Source: Streptomyces sp. NBS 14/10
Lineage (GTDB): Bacteria; Actinomycetota; Actinomycetes; Streptomycetales; Streptomycetaceae
Assembly (NCBI RefSeq): GCF_002224125.1
Contig: NZ_NCSM01000019.1
Span: forward strand, 62,001 to 126,000
DNA length: 64,000 nucleotides
Direction of reading: 5' to 3'
The notes beneath the pieces are model-generated. The model did not search any database and had not been told where the DNA came from. It saw only the letters and a program-made list of their open reading frames with translations. The position numbers and the translations under genes were made by a program. Below are positions 34,538 to 42,882 of this stretch, in pieces. How positions within the stretch are numbered: position 1 is the first letter of the stretch; the number at the start of each line of letters is the position of its first letter.

Positions 34538-37500
34538 CCGGCGGGTGCAGTAGCAGGACGGAGGGCACCTGGTCCGGGCAGGCGAAGCGCAGCAGTTGGT
34601 GTCCCACCCCCGAGAGGCCCGTCAGCAGGCCCGGTGTCTCGCCGCGGGTCGGCGAACCGCACACCCAGCCGCGCTCCGCGGCGGTGTCGAGCTTCTGTCC
34701 CAGCAGCCGCATCAGCCCACCGGGCTCCGATCTGCCGCTCCGCTCGGCCAGCAGGACGAGTTCGAGGTTGCCGAGGTCGCCGTGGCACATGCTGTCGCTG
34801 CCCCGGCCCATGAGCCGGTGAGGGCCGGGGCCATCGAACCGGAGGGCCGCCATCGCCTGGGCGGCCAGCTCCTCCTCCCGGCCCTCGGTCCCGGGCCTGC
34901 CGATCAGGTCGAGCCGGGACATGGCGATGCCGGCGGCACCGTGACACCACAGCGACCGGAAGGGTGACACGGCCTCGGCGCGGAAGTCGGGCCAGTTCCC
35001 CGCCTCGGCGTCGTACACCTCCGTCTCGTACACCAGCCCGCCGGCCACCGCCTCGGCGCAGCCCTCGTCGGGCGCGAGGGGGTGCAGCCGGGCCAGGGCG
35101 GTCACGATGCCCGCCGTTCCATGGGCGAGGCCGGTGAGCGGCCGGGTGCTGTCGATCTGGTGGTGTTCCCAGGTCAGAGCGGTCCCGGTGGCACCGGGGA
35201 CGGCGCCGGTGACCAGGTGGCGGGCGGTGGCGCGGGCGAGGGCGGCCGCTCGGCCGTCGCGGTCGTGTCCGGCATCGATCAGGGTGAGCAGGGCCAGGGC
35301 ACAGCCCGCCGAACCGGCCACGACGTCGAACGCCTTGGTGCCGCCCAAGGCCCGTTCCGCGGCGGACAGCACGGGCTCGCGCACCGCGGCCAGCTGCGGT
35401 GCGCCGCCCAGCAGCCGGTCGAGGTGCGCCAGGAAGTACAGCGGCCCCATCCAGCCGCCGAACGCGCCGATGTCCGTGTCCTCGCCACCGCGGGCGTTTG
35501 CCTCGGCGTGTGCGTGAACCCGGCGGACCACCTCGTCGGCGACGTCCGACGCCATGTGCGTGAAACGCCGGTGGCCGCTGATCCGGCCCAGCCGGGCGAG
35601 GAAGAGGCCGATGCCGGACAGTCCCGAGTAGAGGTCCTGGCCGAGCGGGGCGAGGTCCCAGACCCCGTGCGCCACCGGCTGTGGTGCGACCCAGCCGATC
35701 CGCCCGTCCCGGGCGATGGCGAGGTGTCGTACCCGGTCGCCGATCGCGGTGGCGGCGGCGACGAGTTCTTCGGTGTCGGCGCTGCGGGTCCGCGGCCCGG
35801 CCGGGCCGGGGACCGTGGCGGGCCGCTCCTCCAGCAGGCTCATATCGACGCTGCCGACGAACGACCCGGCGATGATCCGCTCCTGGAACTCCCGGTCCTC
35901 GGGGCCCATGGCCTCGATACGGCGGCGCACCGCGCCGAGCGCCGGTTCGGCGAAGAACCCGGGCACCGTCCGCCCGTCGTCGAGCAGCAGCTTCCGCGCC
36001 CCTGGCAACGCCTCGAACAGCGGGATGTCCCCGCGCAGCACCGCGTCCATCTCGGCGCGTACGACCGCCTCGCCCGTGGCCCCCGCGAACCGCCCCGCGC
36101 ACAGCCGTGCCGTACTGCGCTCCCGTTCCAGCGCGTCCCGCAGAAAGTCCGGGTGGGTGCTCTCGGCGAGCACCTTGGCGTAGACGAAGCTCGCCCGGGG
36201 CAGAAAGCGCACCGGTGTGCCGGCGAAGCCGGACACCAGGCCGCCGGGGGCCAGGAGTTCCGCGCGCCGGGCGCTGATCCAGTCGTAGCCGAAGCGGAAA
36301 CCCGCCAGCACATCGGGGGTGTGGTCCGCGGGGTCGGCGGGTGTGCCGTCGGGCAGCCGCGGCCGGTTCTCCCCGCCGGCGGTGGTCACGTGTTCCCACA
36401 CGATGTGCACCTCGTCGGTGCCCGGGTTCTTCTCGACGGGCACCGGCACGACCGACGGCTGGTCCCGGGCCCCGTTCAGCCCGCTGTAGTCCGCAGCGGG
36501 CGCGCCCGCGGCGGCCCGGTCCAGCACCACCTTGGTGGGCAGCAGCGCGGTGGCCCGCACCGACTCGCGCAGCGCGACGAGGGCCGGCTCCTCCGGCTGC
36601 TCCTTCCCGCCGCTGTCTCCCCCGCCGCCGTCTCCCGCGCGTTCGGGGGCGCGGGGGTGCAGCAGTGCTTCGAGGTCGACCAGGACCGGGTGTTCGCCGG
36701 CGGCGATGATGTTCTCGTGGTGGAAGTCGGTGCCGCCCAGCGCGTGCACCAGGGCCAGCAGCGCACCGGTGCGCCAGTAGAAGCCGGCCACGTCCTGTGT
36801 CGTCGCGCAGGGCCGGGCCGCCACGCACTCCGCCCAGCCGTGGTCCGCGCGGGTCAGGGTGCGCGGGGTGCGCAGGGCGTACGGGCTGTCCTCGTTGAAG
36901 CGGTGCAGAACGCGGGCGAACTGCTCGTCCACGGCGAGCGACCGGGGCTTGTAGAACACCGATGGCGCGCCGTGGAAGTCGACCCGGCACACCGAGCTGC
37001 CCCGGCGGTGGACATCGCCGTGGCCGAAGCGCACCGCCGCCACGCCGCTGGGACGGGTGCCGGAGAGCAGGGCGTCGCGCAACTCGCCGAGGTCGTCGCG
37101 CAGATGGCGGGCGAAGCGCGTACGGCTCGCCACCCAGCTGTCGAGCAGTTCGGCCACGCACCGGGCCAGCACCGGGTACTCGGCCCACAGGCGGTGCTGG
37201 ACCCGCGGGCTGGTGAGCGAGTCGACGAAGAGGCGGTAGCGCTCCTCACCGGTCCTTCCGGACGCGAGCCGGCCCTCGACACGCGCCACGTTGATCTCCA
37301 GGATCATGGTGGGCTTGAGCACCATGGCCAGCCGGTCGACCGGCACGCTCGCCGACAGGGCCTCGCACAGCCCATCCAGCTCCTGGGGATACGGCCCGAG
37401 GCGGCGCAGGGCCGTGCGCAGCCGGTCCTGCGCCTGCCGGACCAGGGGCTCGGCGACACGCAGCAGCCCCGGCAGCGGCTCCGGCAGCGACTCCGTGCCG

Positions 37501-37817
37501 GGCGGGGCGGGGGTCGGGCGGGCGGAGCGCACCCGCCGCGCCCACGCGGGGCGGCCGGGCAGCCGGGCGGCGAGCGCCGTGGGGTCCTCGCCGAGCAGCC
37601 GGTGCAGCACCGGCGCCGTCACCCCGACCGGGCGGAGTCCGTCGATGAAGCGCTCGTCGGAGCCGCGAAAGGGCGCGAGCGCCCGCCAGCCGGCGAGCCG
37701 GGCCGTGGCAAGAGTCGGGTCGGCGGGGGCGGGTGGCGCGGAGGACCGGGTGACGCGTTCCCGCAGATAGCATCCCGTGGCCCAGAAGTCGGGTGCCAGG
37801 TCCGAAGCCGGATCCAT
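34494..37817 (-). CDS. lanM: Class II lanthipeptide synthetase LanM
   Basis: 1107 aa, with a strong AAAGGA site seven bases before ATG 37817. N-terminal dehydratase domain (DUF4135, about 130-560) carries the G-T-D-F-H-H-E-N-I-I and L-V-D-L-E-A-L kinase-like motifs that activate Ser/Thr by phosphorylation, and K-P-R-S-L-A-V-D. The C-terminal LanC-like cyclase domain (about 690-1100) holds the zinc ligands: C958 in W-C-H-G and C1011-H1012 in M-C-H-G. Both halves are complete and in the usual length range. It dehydrates Ser/Thr and adds Cys thiols to form (methyl)lanthionine rings. The precursor gene lies 172 bp upstream. No LanT export/protease gene is adjacent. Confidence 0.95.
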   Translation of the reverse strand: MDPASDLAPDFWATGCYLRERVTRSSAPPAPADPTLATARLAGWRALAPFRGSDERFIDGLRPVGVTAPVLHRLLGEDPTALAARLPGRPAWARRVRSARPTPAPPGTESLPEPLPGLLRVAEPLVRQAQDRLRTALRRLGPYPQELDGLCEALSASVPVDRLAMVLKPTMILEINVARVEGRLASGRTGEERYRLFVDSLTSPRVQHRLWAEYPVLARCVAELLDSWVASRTRFARHLRDDLGELRDALLSGTRPSGVAAVRFGHGDVHRRGSSVCRVDFHGAPSVFYKPRSLAVDEQFARVLHRFNEDSPYALRTPRTLTRADHGWAECVAARPCATTQDVAGFYWRTGALLALVHALGGTDFHHENIIAAGEHPVLVDLEALLHPRAPERAGDGGGGDSGGKEQPEEPALVALRESVRATALLPTKVVLDRAAAGAPAADYSGLNGARDQPSVVPVPVEKNPGTDEVHIVWEHVTTAGGENRPRLPDGTPADPADHTPDVLAGFRFGYDWISARRAELLAPGGLVSGFAGTPVRFLPRASFVYAKVLAESTHPDFLRDALERERSTARLCAGRFAGATGEAVVRAEMDAVLRGDIPLFEALPGARKLLLDDGRTVPGFFAEPALGAVRRRIEAMGPEDREFQERIIAGSFVGSVDMSLLEERPATVPGPAGPRTRSADTEELVAAATAIGDRVRHLAIARDGRIGWVAPQPVAHGVWDLAPLGQDLYSGLSGIGLFLARLGRISGHRRFTHMASDVADEVVRRVHAHAEANARGGEDTDIGAFGGWMGPLYFLAHLDRLLGGAPQLAAVREPVLSAAERALGGTKAFDVVAGSAGCALALLTLIDAGHDRDGRAAALARATARHLVTGAVPGATGTALTWEHHQIDSTRPLTGLAHGTAGIVTALARLHPLAPDEGCAEAVAGGLVYETEVYDAEAGNWPDFRAEAVSPFRSLWCHGAAGIAMSRLDLIGRPGTEGREEELAAQAMAALRFDGPGPHRLMGRGSDSMCHGDLGNLELVLLAERSGRSEPGGLMRLLGQKLDTAAERGWVCGSPTRGETPGLLTGLSGVGHQLLRFACPDQVPSVLLLHPPVSAAPYGATAGRPG

Positions 37818-37853
37818 CGGATGTCCTTTCGTGGCGGGACGCGCCGACTGGAT

Positions 37854-37877
37854 ACGCGTACGCCCCCTCGTACGCGT
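37854..37877 (-). promoter_or_regulatory. Hairpin in the lanA-lanM spacer (lanM-proximal)
   Basis: A perfect 9-bp inverted repeat, ACGCGTACG (37854-37862) and CGTACGCGT (37869-37877), separated by CCCCCT, lies 36 bp upstream of lanM. It could be a leader structure or operator; no known motif matches. Confidence 0.5.
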
Positions 37878-37935
37878 CCGCGAGGCGGACCGGCGCCGAC
37901 CCGTGCGGGACGGGCCGGCGCCGGCCTCAGTGCGT

Positions 37936-37965
37936 GCGGTGACCGCCGCTACGGGCGGTCACCGC
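37936..37965 (-). terminator. Hairpin after the precursor gene (attenuator/partial terminator)
   Basis: A perfect 12-bp stem (37936-37947 with 37954-37965) and a 6-nt loop lie 24 bp beyond the lanA stop and well before lanM. In lanthipeptide operons such hairpins partly stop transcription, keeping precursor transcripts more abundant than synthetase transcripts. The stem is followed by no U-run, so the efficiency is uncertain. Confidence 0.65.
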
Positions 37966-37989
37966 GGGTTGGTGCGGATGCTGCCCCGG

Positions 37990-38160
37990 TCAGCCGCAGC
38001 ACTGGAAGAACGGCTGCGTGGAGAGCGTCACGGCGGCCACGGAGGTGCCCTCGTCGGCGAGGTCGGCGGTCAGGTCCACCACGCCCGCCGGGTGGCCCGG
38101 GTCCACCGCGAGGCCCTCGCGGTACGTGGCGTCCTTCCAGGCGGTCACGGTGCTGTTCAT
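37990..38160 (-). CDS. lanA: Class II lanthipeptide precursor peptide (LanA)
   Basis: 56 aa, read directly from the minus strand between the SARP gene and lanM, with GGGGAG six bases before ATG 38160. The leader has W8-K9-D10, Y13-R14-x-G16, H23-P24-A25-G26 and L30-T31, the layout recalled from actagardine-type precursors (W-K-D, R-D-G, H-P-A-G, L-T). The C-terminal core has three Ser/Thr (T45, S47, T48) and Cys54-Cys55, ending Gly56: V-T-L-S-T-Q-P-F-F-Q-C-C-G if cleavage follows A43. Two rings could form. Thr39-Ser40 may be in the core or leader. There is no Gly-Gly cleavage site. Position beside LanM, ribosome binding site, size and Cys pair support it. The exact mature peptide is unpredicted. 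Confidence 0.85.
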   Translation of the reverse strand: MNSTVTAWKDATYREGLAVDPGHPAGVVDLTADLADEGTSVAAVTLSTQPFFQCCG

Positions 38161-38254
38161 AAGAGTCTCCCCTTTATGAAATCGGTGTACAGGGCGTGCG
38201 GTACCCGGCCCACAGCCGCGTTCCGCGGAAACACCGGGACGTTAACGCGCACCG

Positions 38255-40171
38255 CTACGGAATCCCTACCTCCGCGCTATTTCGGTATCGCAAGTGGAAC
38301 TGACCCCAATTGCCGCGATACGCGGAGTTGGGAAGCGTGGTGGGAAGCGCGTCGGGAAGCACGTCCGGAAGCGTGGCGCGAAGATGCGCGCGCAGTAACG
38401 CGTGCATGGCGTAAGCCCACTCCTGCGGCCGCGCGGCCGGTACGGGGCGCAGCAGATTGCGGTCCGTCAACTCGTCGAGGAGCGCGGCCGCGGCCGTACC
38501 GGAACAGCCGAGGAGCAGCCCGGCCGTACCGGGGGTCAGCCGCTCCACGTCCAGTGCGGCCAGGGCCGACAGGGCGCGCCTGCTGTCCTCGGTGAGCCGG
38601 CCGCACGCCTCGTCGAACGCGTCGGCCAGGCTACGTCCCGGCAGGCTCAGCCGACTCGCCGGATTCCGGGCGCCGGTGAGGGCGGCGGCGACCTGCTCCA
38701 GGGACCAGTGGGGACGGGCCGCGAGCACATTGCCGACCGCGCGCAGGGCGGCCGGCAGCCCGCCGCACACCGCGAGCACCTCGTCGAGCCACCTCCCCTG
38801 CCCCTCGAAGCGACCGGGGCTCAGCCCGGAGGACAGCAGCGCACGGGACTCGTCGGCGCCCAGCACATCGAGCGGCACCCGCACGGCGCCGTCCACGGCG
38901 AGATGGGACACCTGCGTCGTGACGCACACCGCGGAGCCGCCCCCGGTGGGGATGATCGCCCGCAGGTCGTCCGCCTCCGTGACGTTGTCGATGAGCACCA
39001 GGACACGGCGGGTGGCGACGAGGCTCCGGTAGACGTCCTGCCGCAGGGCCCAGGAGCCGGGCTGCTCCTTCTCCGGTACACCCAGGCCGTGCAGCAGCCG
39101 CCCCAGGACGCCCCGCAGGCCCTCCTCGGTGCGTGGGAAGGCGGATCCGTCGATGTACAGCAGACCGTCCGGAAAGCTGTCGCGCGCCAGATGCGCGGCG
39201 TGGACCGCCAGCGCGCTCTTGCCCACCCCGGTCATACCGCTGACGATGACGGCGCGCGCCGCGGTGCCCCGCGGCGCGGCGGAGCCGGCCGTGAGCGCGC
39301 CGACGACGATCCGCCGCTCATGGCCGCGCCCGATGAAGTCGGCTATATCCGGCGGCAGTTGATTCACGGAGGGGCCCGCGGGGCCGCCGCGGTCCGGCCG
39401 GGCCCGCCCCTGCCGCTGCCCCTGCCGCCGGTCGGGCGCGCCGCGGTCCATGGAGAGCAGCTGGTGATAGAGGCGCTGGAGGTCTTCGGCGGGATCGGTG
39501 CCCAGCTCGGCGGCGAGCCGCCGCTGGAGGCCGAGGTAGGCGTTCAGCGCGTCGCTGCGCCGCCCGCTGCGGTCGAGGGCGAGCATCAGGTGATGGTGGA
39601 AGCGCTCGTGGGTGGGGTGGGCCGCGACGAGATCGACCAGTTCGGGTACCAACTCGGCGGCGTCCCGTGTCTCCAGGTCGGCCCCGATCCGGTGTTCCAG
39701 GGCGAAGAGGCGCAGCTCCTCCAGCCGGCCGGCCTCACGGTCGAACGGCTCGCCTTCCAGGTGCTGGAACGCCGACGGGCCGCGCCATCTGCCCAGGCAG
39801 GTCCGCAGTACGGCGGTGGCCTCGGCGTGCCGCCCGGCCGCCCGCAGCGCGATGGCCCGGCTGACCTCCGCCTCGAAGACCTGGGCGTCGACCGCCCCCG
39901 GGGACGGTGTCAGGGAATAGCCGGACGGGACCGTTTTGATGGTCTCCGCACCGAGGATGTGTCTGAGTGAGGAGATACGGCTGTGGATTTGCGCCAACGC
40001 GGTCCGCGGTGGCCTTCGCGGCCAGAGCGTGTCCACGATCTGCGGCACCGGAACGGTGCCGCCGGAACGAGCGAGCAGTAACGCGAGCAGTATGTGCTGC
40101 TTCGGGCCGCCAATGGCGACGGGCCGGTCGAGCGACAGCACCTGAAGCGGACCCAATACGCTGAAACGCAA
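38255..40171 (-). CDS. SARP-type regulator with NB-ARC, of the lanthipeptide locus
   Basis: 638 aa. The start is TTG 40171, with a clear AAGGAG 7 bp upstream. The SARP winged helix covers residues 1-95 (M-R-F-S-V-L-G, K-Q-H-I-L-L-A-L-L-L-A), then BTAD (95-245), a Gln/Arg-rich linker, and an NB-ARC ATPase (about 290-560; P-loop G-M-T-G-V-G-K-S near 316; V-L-V-L-I-D-N; G-G-L-P-A). The C-terminal tail has a Pro-Leu-Pro-type repeat (T-L-P-D-V-L-P-D-A-L-P-T-T-L). There is no TPR domain. It is transcribed in the same direction as, and 94 bp upstream of, lanA, so it is probably the pathway-specific activator. Confidence 0.9.
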   Translation of the reverse strand: MRFSVLGPLQVLSLDRPVAIGGPKQHILLALLLARSGGTVPVPQIVDTLWPRRPPRTALAQIHSRISSLRHILGAETIKTVPSGYSLTPSPGAVDAQVFEAEVSRAIALRAAGRHAEATAVLRTCLGRWRGPSAFQHLEGEPFDREAGRLEELRLFALEHRIGADLETRDAAELVPELVDLVAAHPTHERFHHHLMLALDRSGRRSDALNAYLGLQRRLAAELGTDPAEDLQRLYHQLLSMDRGAPDRRQGQRQGRARPDRGGPAGPSVNQLPPDIADFIGRGHERRIVVGALTAGSAAPRGTAARAVIVSGMTGVGKSALAVHAAHLARDSFPDGLLYIDGSAFPRTEEGLRGVLGRLLHGLGVPEKEQPGSWALRQDVYRSLVATRRVLVLIDNVTEADDLRAIIPTGGGSAVCVTTQVSHLAVDGAVRVPLDVLGADESRALLSSGLSPGRFEGQGRWLDEVLAVCGGLPAALRAVGNVLAARPHWSLEQVAAALTGARNPASRLSLPGRSLADAFDEACGRLTEDSRRALSALAALDVERLTPGTAGLLLGCSGTAAAALLDELTDRNLLRPVPAARPQEWAYAMHALLRAHLRATLPDVLPDALPTTLPNSAYRGNWGQFHLRYRNSAEVGIP

Positions 40172-40408
40172 ACCAGTGCTCCTTACAGGATGAGCCCAAT
40201 GACCGCCATTTTGCTGGGGTTTCCCGAAGAAGCAAAGCCATTACGTTGGCGCATTAGCCGGATGCGCTGTACGGGGAATTTCGACAAAAGCCGACGGGAA
40301 GTGCCGTAGGACCCGACCGCACCAACCGGTACTGGCGCCCGCCGCGCTCCTGCCCCCTGTACTAGTCTTCTTCCCGCACCATCGAGCACGTCTTACGGGG
40401 GGGGAACC

Positions 40409-41176
40409 GTGACCAGCCAGGACACCACCGCACAGGGCGCACCCAACACGCCGCCGGCGCGGCCCGACACACCGCCGGCGCGGCCGGACGAACGCCCGGC
40501 GCCGCCCGCCCGGTCCGGGGGCGCCGCCATCCTCGGCTGGGTTGTCACCATCGCCCTGAACGTCGTGGCTCCGATCATCACGTACAACGCGCTCCACGAT
40601 CACGGCTGGAGCGAATTCGCCGCGCTTTTGGCCAGCGGCGCGTGGCCGGTGCTCGACAGCGCCGTCCACCTCGCATGGCGCCGCCATCTGGACGAATTCG
40701 CCATTGTCACCCTGGTGTTCCTTGTGATCACGGCCGTGGTGTCGCTGGTCGGCGCCCACTCGACCCGCGCGCTGCTGGTCAAGGACTCCGGCGTGACGGG
40801 TCTGTTCGGACTGCTGTGCCTGGTGACGCTGCTGGCGCCGCGCCCGCTGATGTTCTACTTCGGGCGCAAGTTCGCCACCGACGGCACCGAGGCGAGCACC
40901 GCGTGGTGGAACGGTCTGTGGCAGTTCGACGGGTTCCGCAGGACCATGATGACGATGACGGCGGTGTGGGGCGTGGCCTACCTGCTGGAGGCCGGGGTGC
41001 GGGTCGCGCTGGCCTACACACTGTCCACCGACACCATGGTGGTCGTCAGCCCGGTCCTGATCTACAGCGTGCTCGGCGCCCTCGCCCTGTGGACGGGCTG
41101 GTACGCCAAGCGGTCGCAGCGCAAGGGCGAGGAGCGCGCCGCGGCGGCCGAGGCGACGGCCGCCGCTCACGCCTGA
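40409..41176 (+). CDS. VC0807-family integral membrane protein
   Basis: 255 aa from GTG 40409, with a GGGGGGGA site. The first ~38 residues are a Pro/Ala/Arg-rich repeat region (PPARPDTPPARPDERPAP) before the membrane part. Six or so hydrophobic segments follow. The family landmark is L-L-A-P-R-P-L-M-F-Y-F-G-R-K-F near residue 149, with G-L-W-Q-F-D-G-F-R-R-T downstream. Function unknown. It is divergent from the SARP gene of the lanthipeptide locus, so an immunity or signalling link is possible but unsupported. Confidence 0.85.
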   Translation: MTSQDTTAQGAPNTPPARPDTPPARPDERPAPPARSGGAAILGWVVTIALNVVAPIITYNALHDHGWSEFAALLASGAWPVLDSAVHLAWRRHLDEFAIVTLVFLVITAVVSLVGAHSTRALLVKDSGVTGLFGLLCLVTLLAPRPLMFYFGRKFATDGTEASTAWWNGLWQFDGFRRTMMTMTAVWGVAYLLEAGVRVALAYTLSTDTMVVVSPVLIYSVLGALALWTGWYAKRSQRKGEERAAAAEATAAAHA

Positions 41177-41255
41177 CCGGGCCCCGAGGGGTTACGTACG
41201 CGGCCGGATTCAGCGTACGCGGCCGGATTCAGCGGATGTCCGTACGCGACCCGGC

Positions 41256-42446
41256 TCAGCAGATGCTCTGGGTGCTGTTCACCAGCCGGTTGTTGCGGAA
41301 CTCGGTGTTCTCACCGCAGGGGTTCTCCCGGATCGTCGAGTTGGTCACGGTGAGGTTCTGGACGGTGATGTCCCGGTTGTTGGCGAACTCCGTGCGCGCG
41401 GCGAGCCGGATCTCGCCGCCGCCCGTGACGGTGCCGCTCTGTGCTGCGAGATTCACGTTGTAGCAGTTCTCGATGAGGACCGCGTTGTTGCCGGTGTCGG
41501 AGATGGTCACCCTGTCGATGACCGCGCCCCCGCTCTCGGAGACACAGAACACTCCGCGCCCACCGCCGCGCGCGATGACCTCGCCCACCCGGATGTTGGT
41601 GGGGTAGCTGCTGCCGACCCGGCCATTGCGGTTGGCCATGCGGAACGCCGCATAGCCGGTGCCGGCGCCCGCGTTGTCCGCGTCGACCTTGGTGACGGTG
41701 GCATTGATGGTCTGGTTGAGCAGCAGGCCAGACTCCCCCACGTTGCGCGCGGTCACCGTGCCGATGGTGATGCCGTCCACACCATAGGTCTCCACCGCGT
41801 GGCTTGAGGCTCCGGAGACATAGACGTTGTCGATCCTGACGTTCTTCGTCCACTGGCTGGTGTCGCCGCGGTTGTCGATCCTGACGCCGAGCCCCGCCGA
41901 CAGGCGCATATCGATCTGGCCGAGCACCACGTTCTGGACGTTGCGCATAAAGATCCCGTACAGCGGGCTGCCGGTGACCTTGAGGTTCTGGATCTCGATG
42001 TCCCGGGCGCCACGGGCGTAGACCGGCGCCTGGTCCCCGGAGCCACTGCCGGTGACATTGATCGTGCCGCAGACGTCCAGCGTCGTGTAACTGGGCAGCG
42101 AAACCCGGGAGTTGGCGCTGACGGAGCCGGAGCCGCGGACGACGACGCGCTCCTTTGACGTACGCCCGGCCGTCAGGCTGTTGATCGCCGCCTGCATCGC
42201 GGAGCGCATATCGGTGCCGGTGTACACGACGCCGCTTCCGTGCCGCGCGGTCCAGGTGCTGCCGCTCAGCACGGCCTCCGCCTGGTACGAACCGTCACCG
42301 CAGGCCGCGATCCGCGGCGCGGCCCGGTCGGTGGCCGGCTCCGCGGGGCCCGGGATCGCCGCGGCGCCGGCCGACGGACTCAGCCCGACGGCCAACGCGA
42401 GAAGGCCCACGGCGCCGGTCATGGCTGTCCTTATACGGCGGACCAC
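41256..42446 (-). CDS. Secreted right-handed beta-helix protein (polysaccharide lyase/hydrolase-like)
   Basis: About 396 aa from GTG 42446, which gives a textbook signal peptide (V-R-R-I-R then A-V-G-L-L-A-L-A-V-G-L and A-G-A-A-A); the ATG at 42422 has AAGGA nearby and is the alternative. After the signal comes a parallel beta-helix: many short turns rich in Val/Ile/Asn, such as V-R-I-D-N-V-Y-V-S-G-A-S, I-T-I-G-T-V-T-A-R-N and F-R-N-N-R-L-V. It fits the pectate-lyase/polygalacturonase-like (PbH1) group, though no catalytic signature is clear. Six Cys suggest disulfides. It is divergent from the sugar-uptake operon and shares its 436-bp upstream region. Confidence 0.85.
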   Translation of the reverse strand: MVRRIRTAMTGAVGLLALAVGLSPSAGAAAIPGPAEPATDRAAPRIAACGDGSYQAEAVLSGSTWTARHGSGVVYTGTDMRSAMQAAINSLTAGRTSKERVVVRGSGSVSANSRVSLPSYTTLDVCGTINVTGSGSGDQAPVYARGARDIEIQNLKVTGSPLYGIFMRNVQNVVLGQIDMRLSAGLGVRIDNRGDTSQWTKNVRIDNVYVSGASSHAVETYGVDGITIGTVTARNVGESGLLLNQTINATVTKVDADNAGAGTGYAAFRMANRNGRVGSSYPTNIRVGEVIARGGGRGVFCVSESGGAVIDRVTISDTGNNAVLIENCYNVNLAAQSGTVTGGGEIRLAARTEFANNRDITVQNLTVTNSTIRENPCGENTEFRNNRLVNSTQSIC

Positions 42447-42689
42447 GTGAGCGTGTCTTGGCGCGCTGTGCGGGCTGGACTGAGGAGCCGCGCAGCGACG
42501 GAGGAGCGAGCAGTGACGAAGGAAGCCCGCGCGTAGGAGCACGCCAAGACTGAGCGGGAAAAAGGGAGGTACCGGTCTACGGCTGTGTCCCATCTCGTCA
42601 TCTCCTGTGTGGGGGTCGGCTTTCCGCCCTGAGCCCGCGCACCGCTGGAGTGACGCCTTCTCACACACCGTTCGGCGGCAGGGCGGAGC

Positions 42690-42697
42690 AAGCGCTT
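42690..42697. promoter_or_regulatory. Possible second LacI-type operator
   Basis: The 8-bp palindrome AAGCGCTT, with flanks resembling A-G-[A]-A-A-G-C-G-C-T-T-T, lies 123 bp upstream of the main operator. It may serve the divergent beta-helix gene. The flanks are only weakly symmetrical. Confidence 0.35.
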
Positions 42698-42819
42698 TCT
42701 GGAGTGTGGCCGCGAGTCTGGCAGCGCCCGGTCCAAGCGTCAAGGTGCGGCGCACCGGTGAACCGCGGACGGGCACCCGGACGGCACCGCAGGCGGGCAC
42801 CGAAGATGCGTCAGAAGTG

Positions 42820-42848
42820 TTGACCCCGGTCTGAAAACGTTTTAACTT
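42820..42848 (+). promoter_or_regulatory. Sugar-operon promoter with LacI-type operator
   Basis: TTGACC at 42820-42825 and TAACTT at 42843-42848 are 17 bp apart. The palindrome AAAACGTTTT (42834-42843, extended as TGAAAACGTTTTAA at 42832-42845) lies in the spacer and the first -10 base, the classic place for repression by a LacI/GalR protein (consensus like T-G-N-A-A-N-C-G-N-T-T). The permease start is 35 bp on. The operon's own LacI regulator (46552-47613) is the natural candidate. Confidence 0.75.
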
Positions 42849-42882
42849 CCCCTCACTCCATACCCACAGCCGAGGAGGCTCC

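Larger units (their letters stand above)
42447..42882. other. Divergent regulatory space between beta-helix gene and sugar operon
   Basis: No convincing gene. On the minus side are the unresolved start region and promoter of the beta-helix gene. On the plus side is the sugar-operon promoter (42820-42848). Between them AAGCGCTT (42690-42697) sits in the context GGAGCAAGCGCTTTCTGG, a LacI-type half-palindromic element. The rest is plain GC-rich sequence. Confidence 0.5.

Noticed and set aside
34438..37188. A 916-residue minus-strand frame inside lanM
   Set aside because: It is a Arg/Pro-rich shadow; the true product is the LanM frame at 34494-37817 with recognised motifs.
42607..42834. A 75-aa plus-strand ORF in the divergent regulatory space
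   Set aside because: No ribosome binding site, no motif, and it overlaps the promoter and operator.
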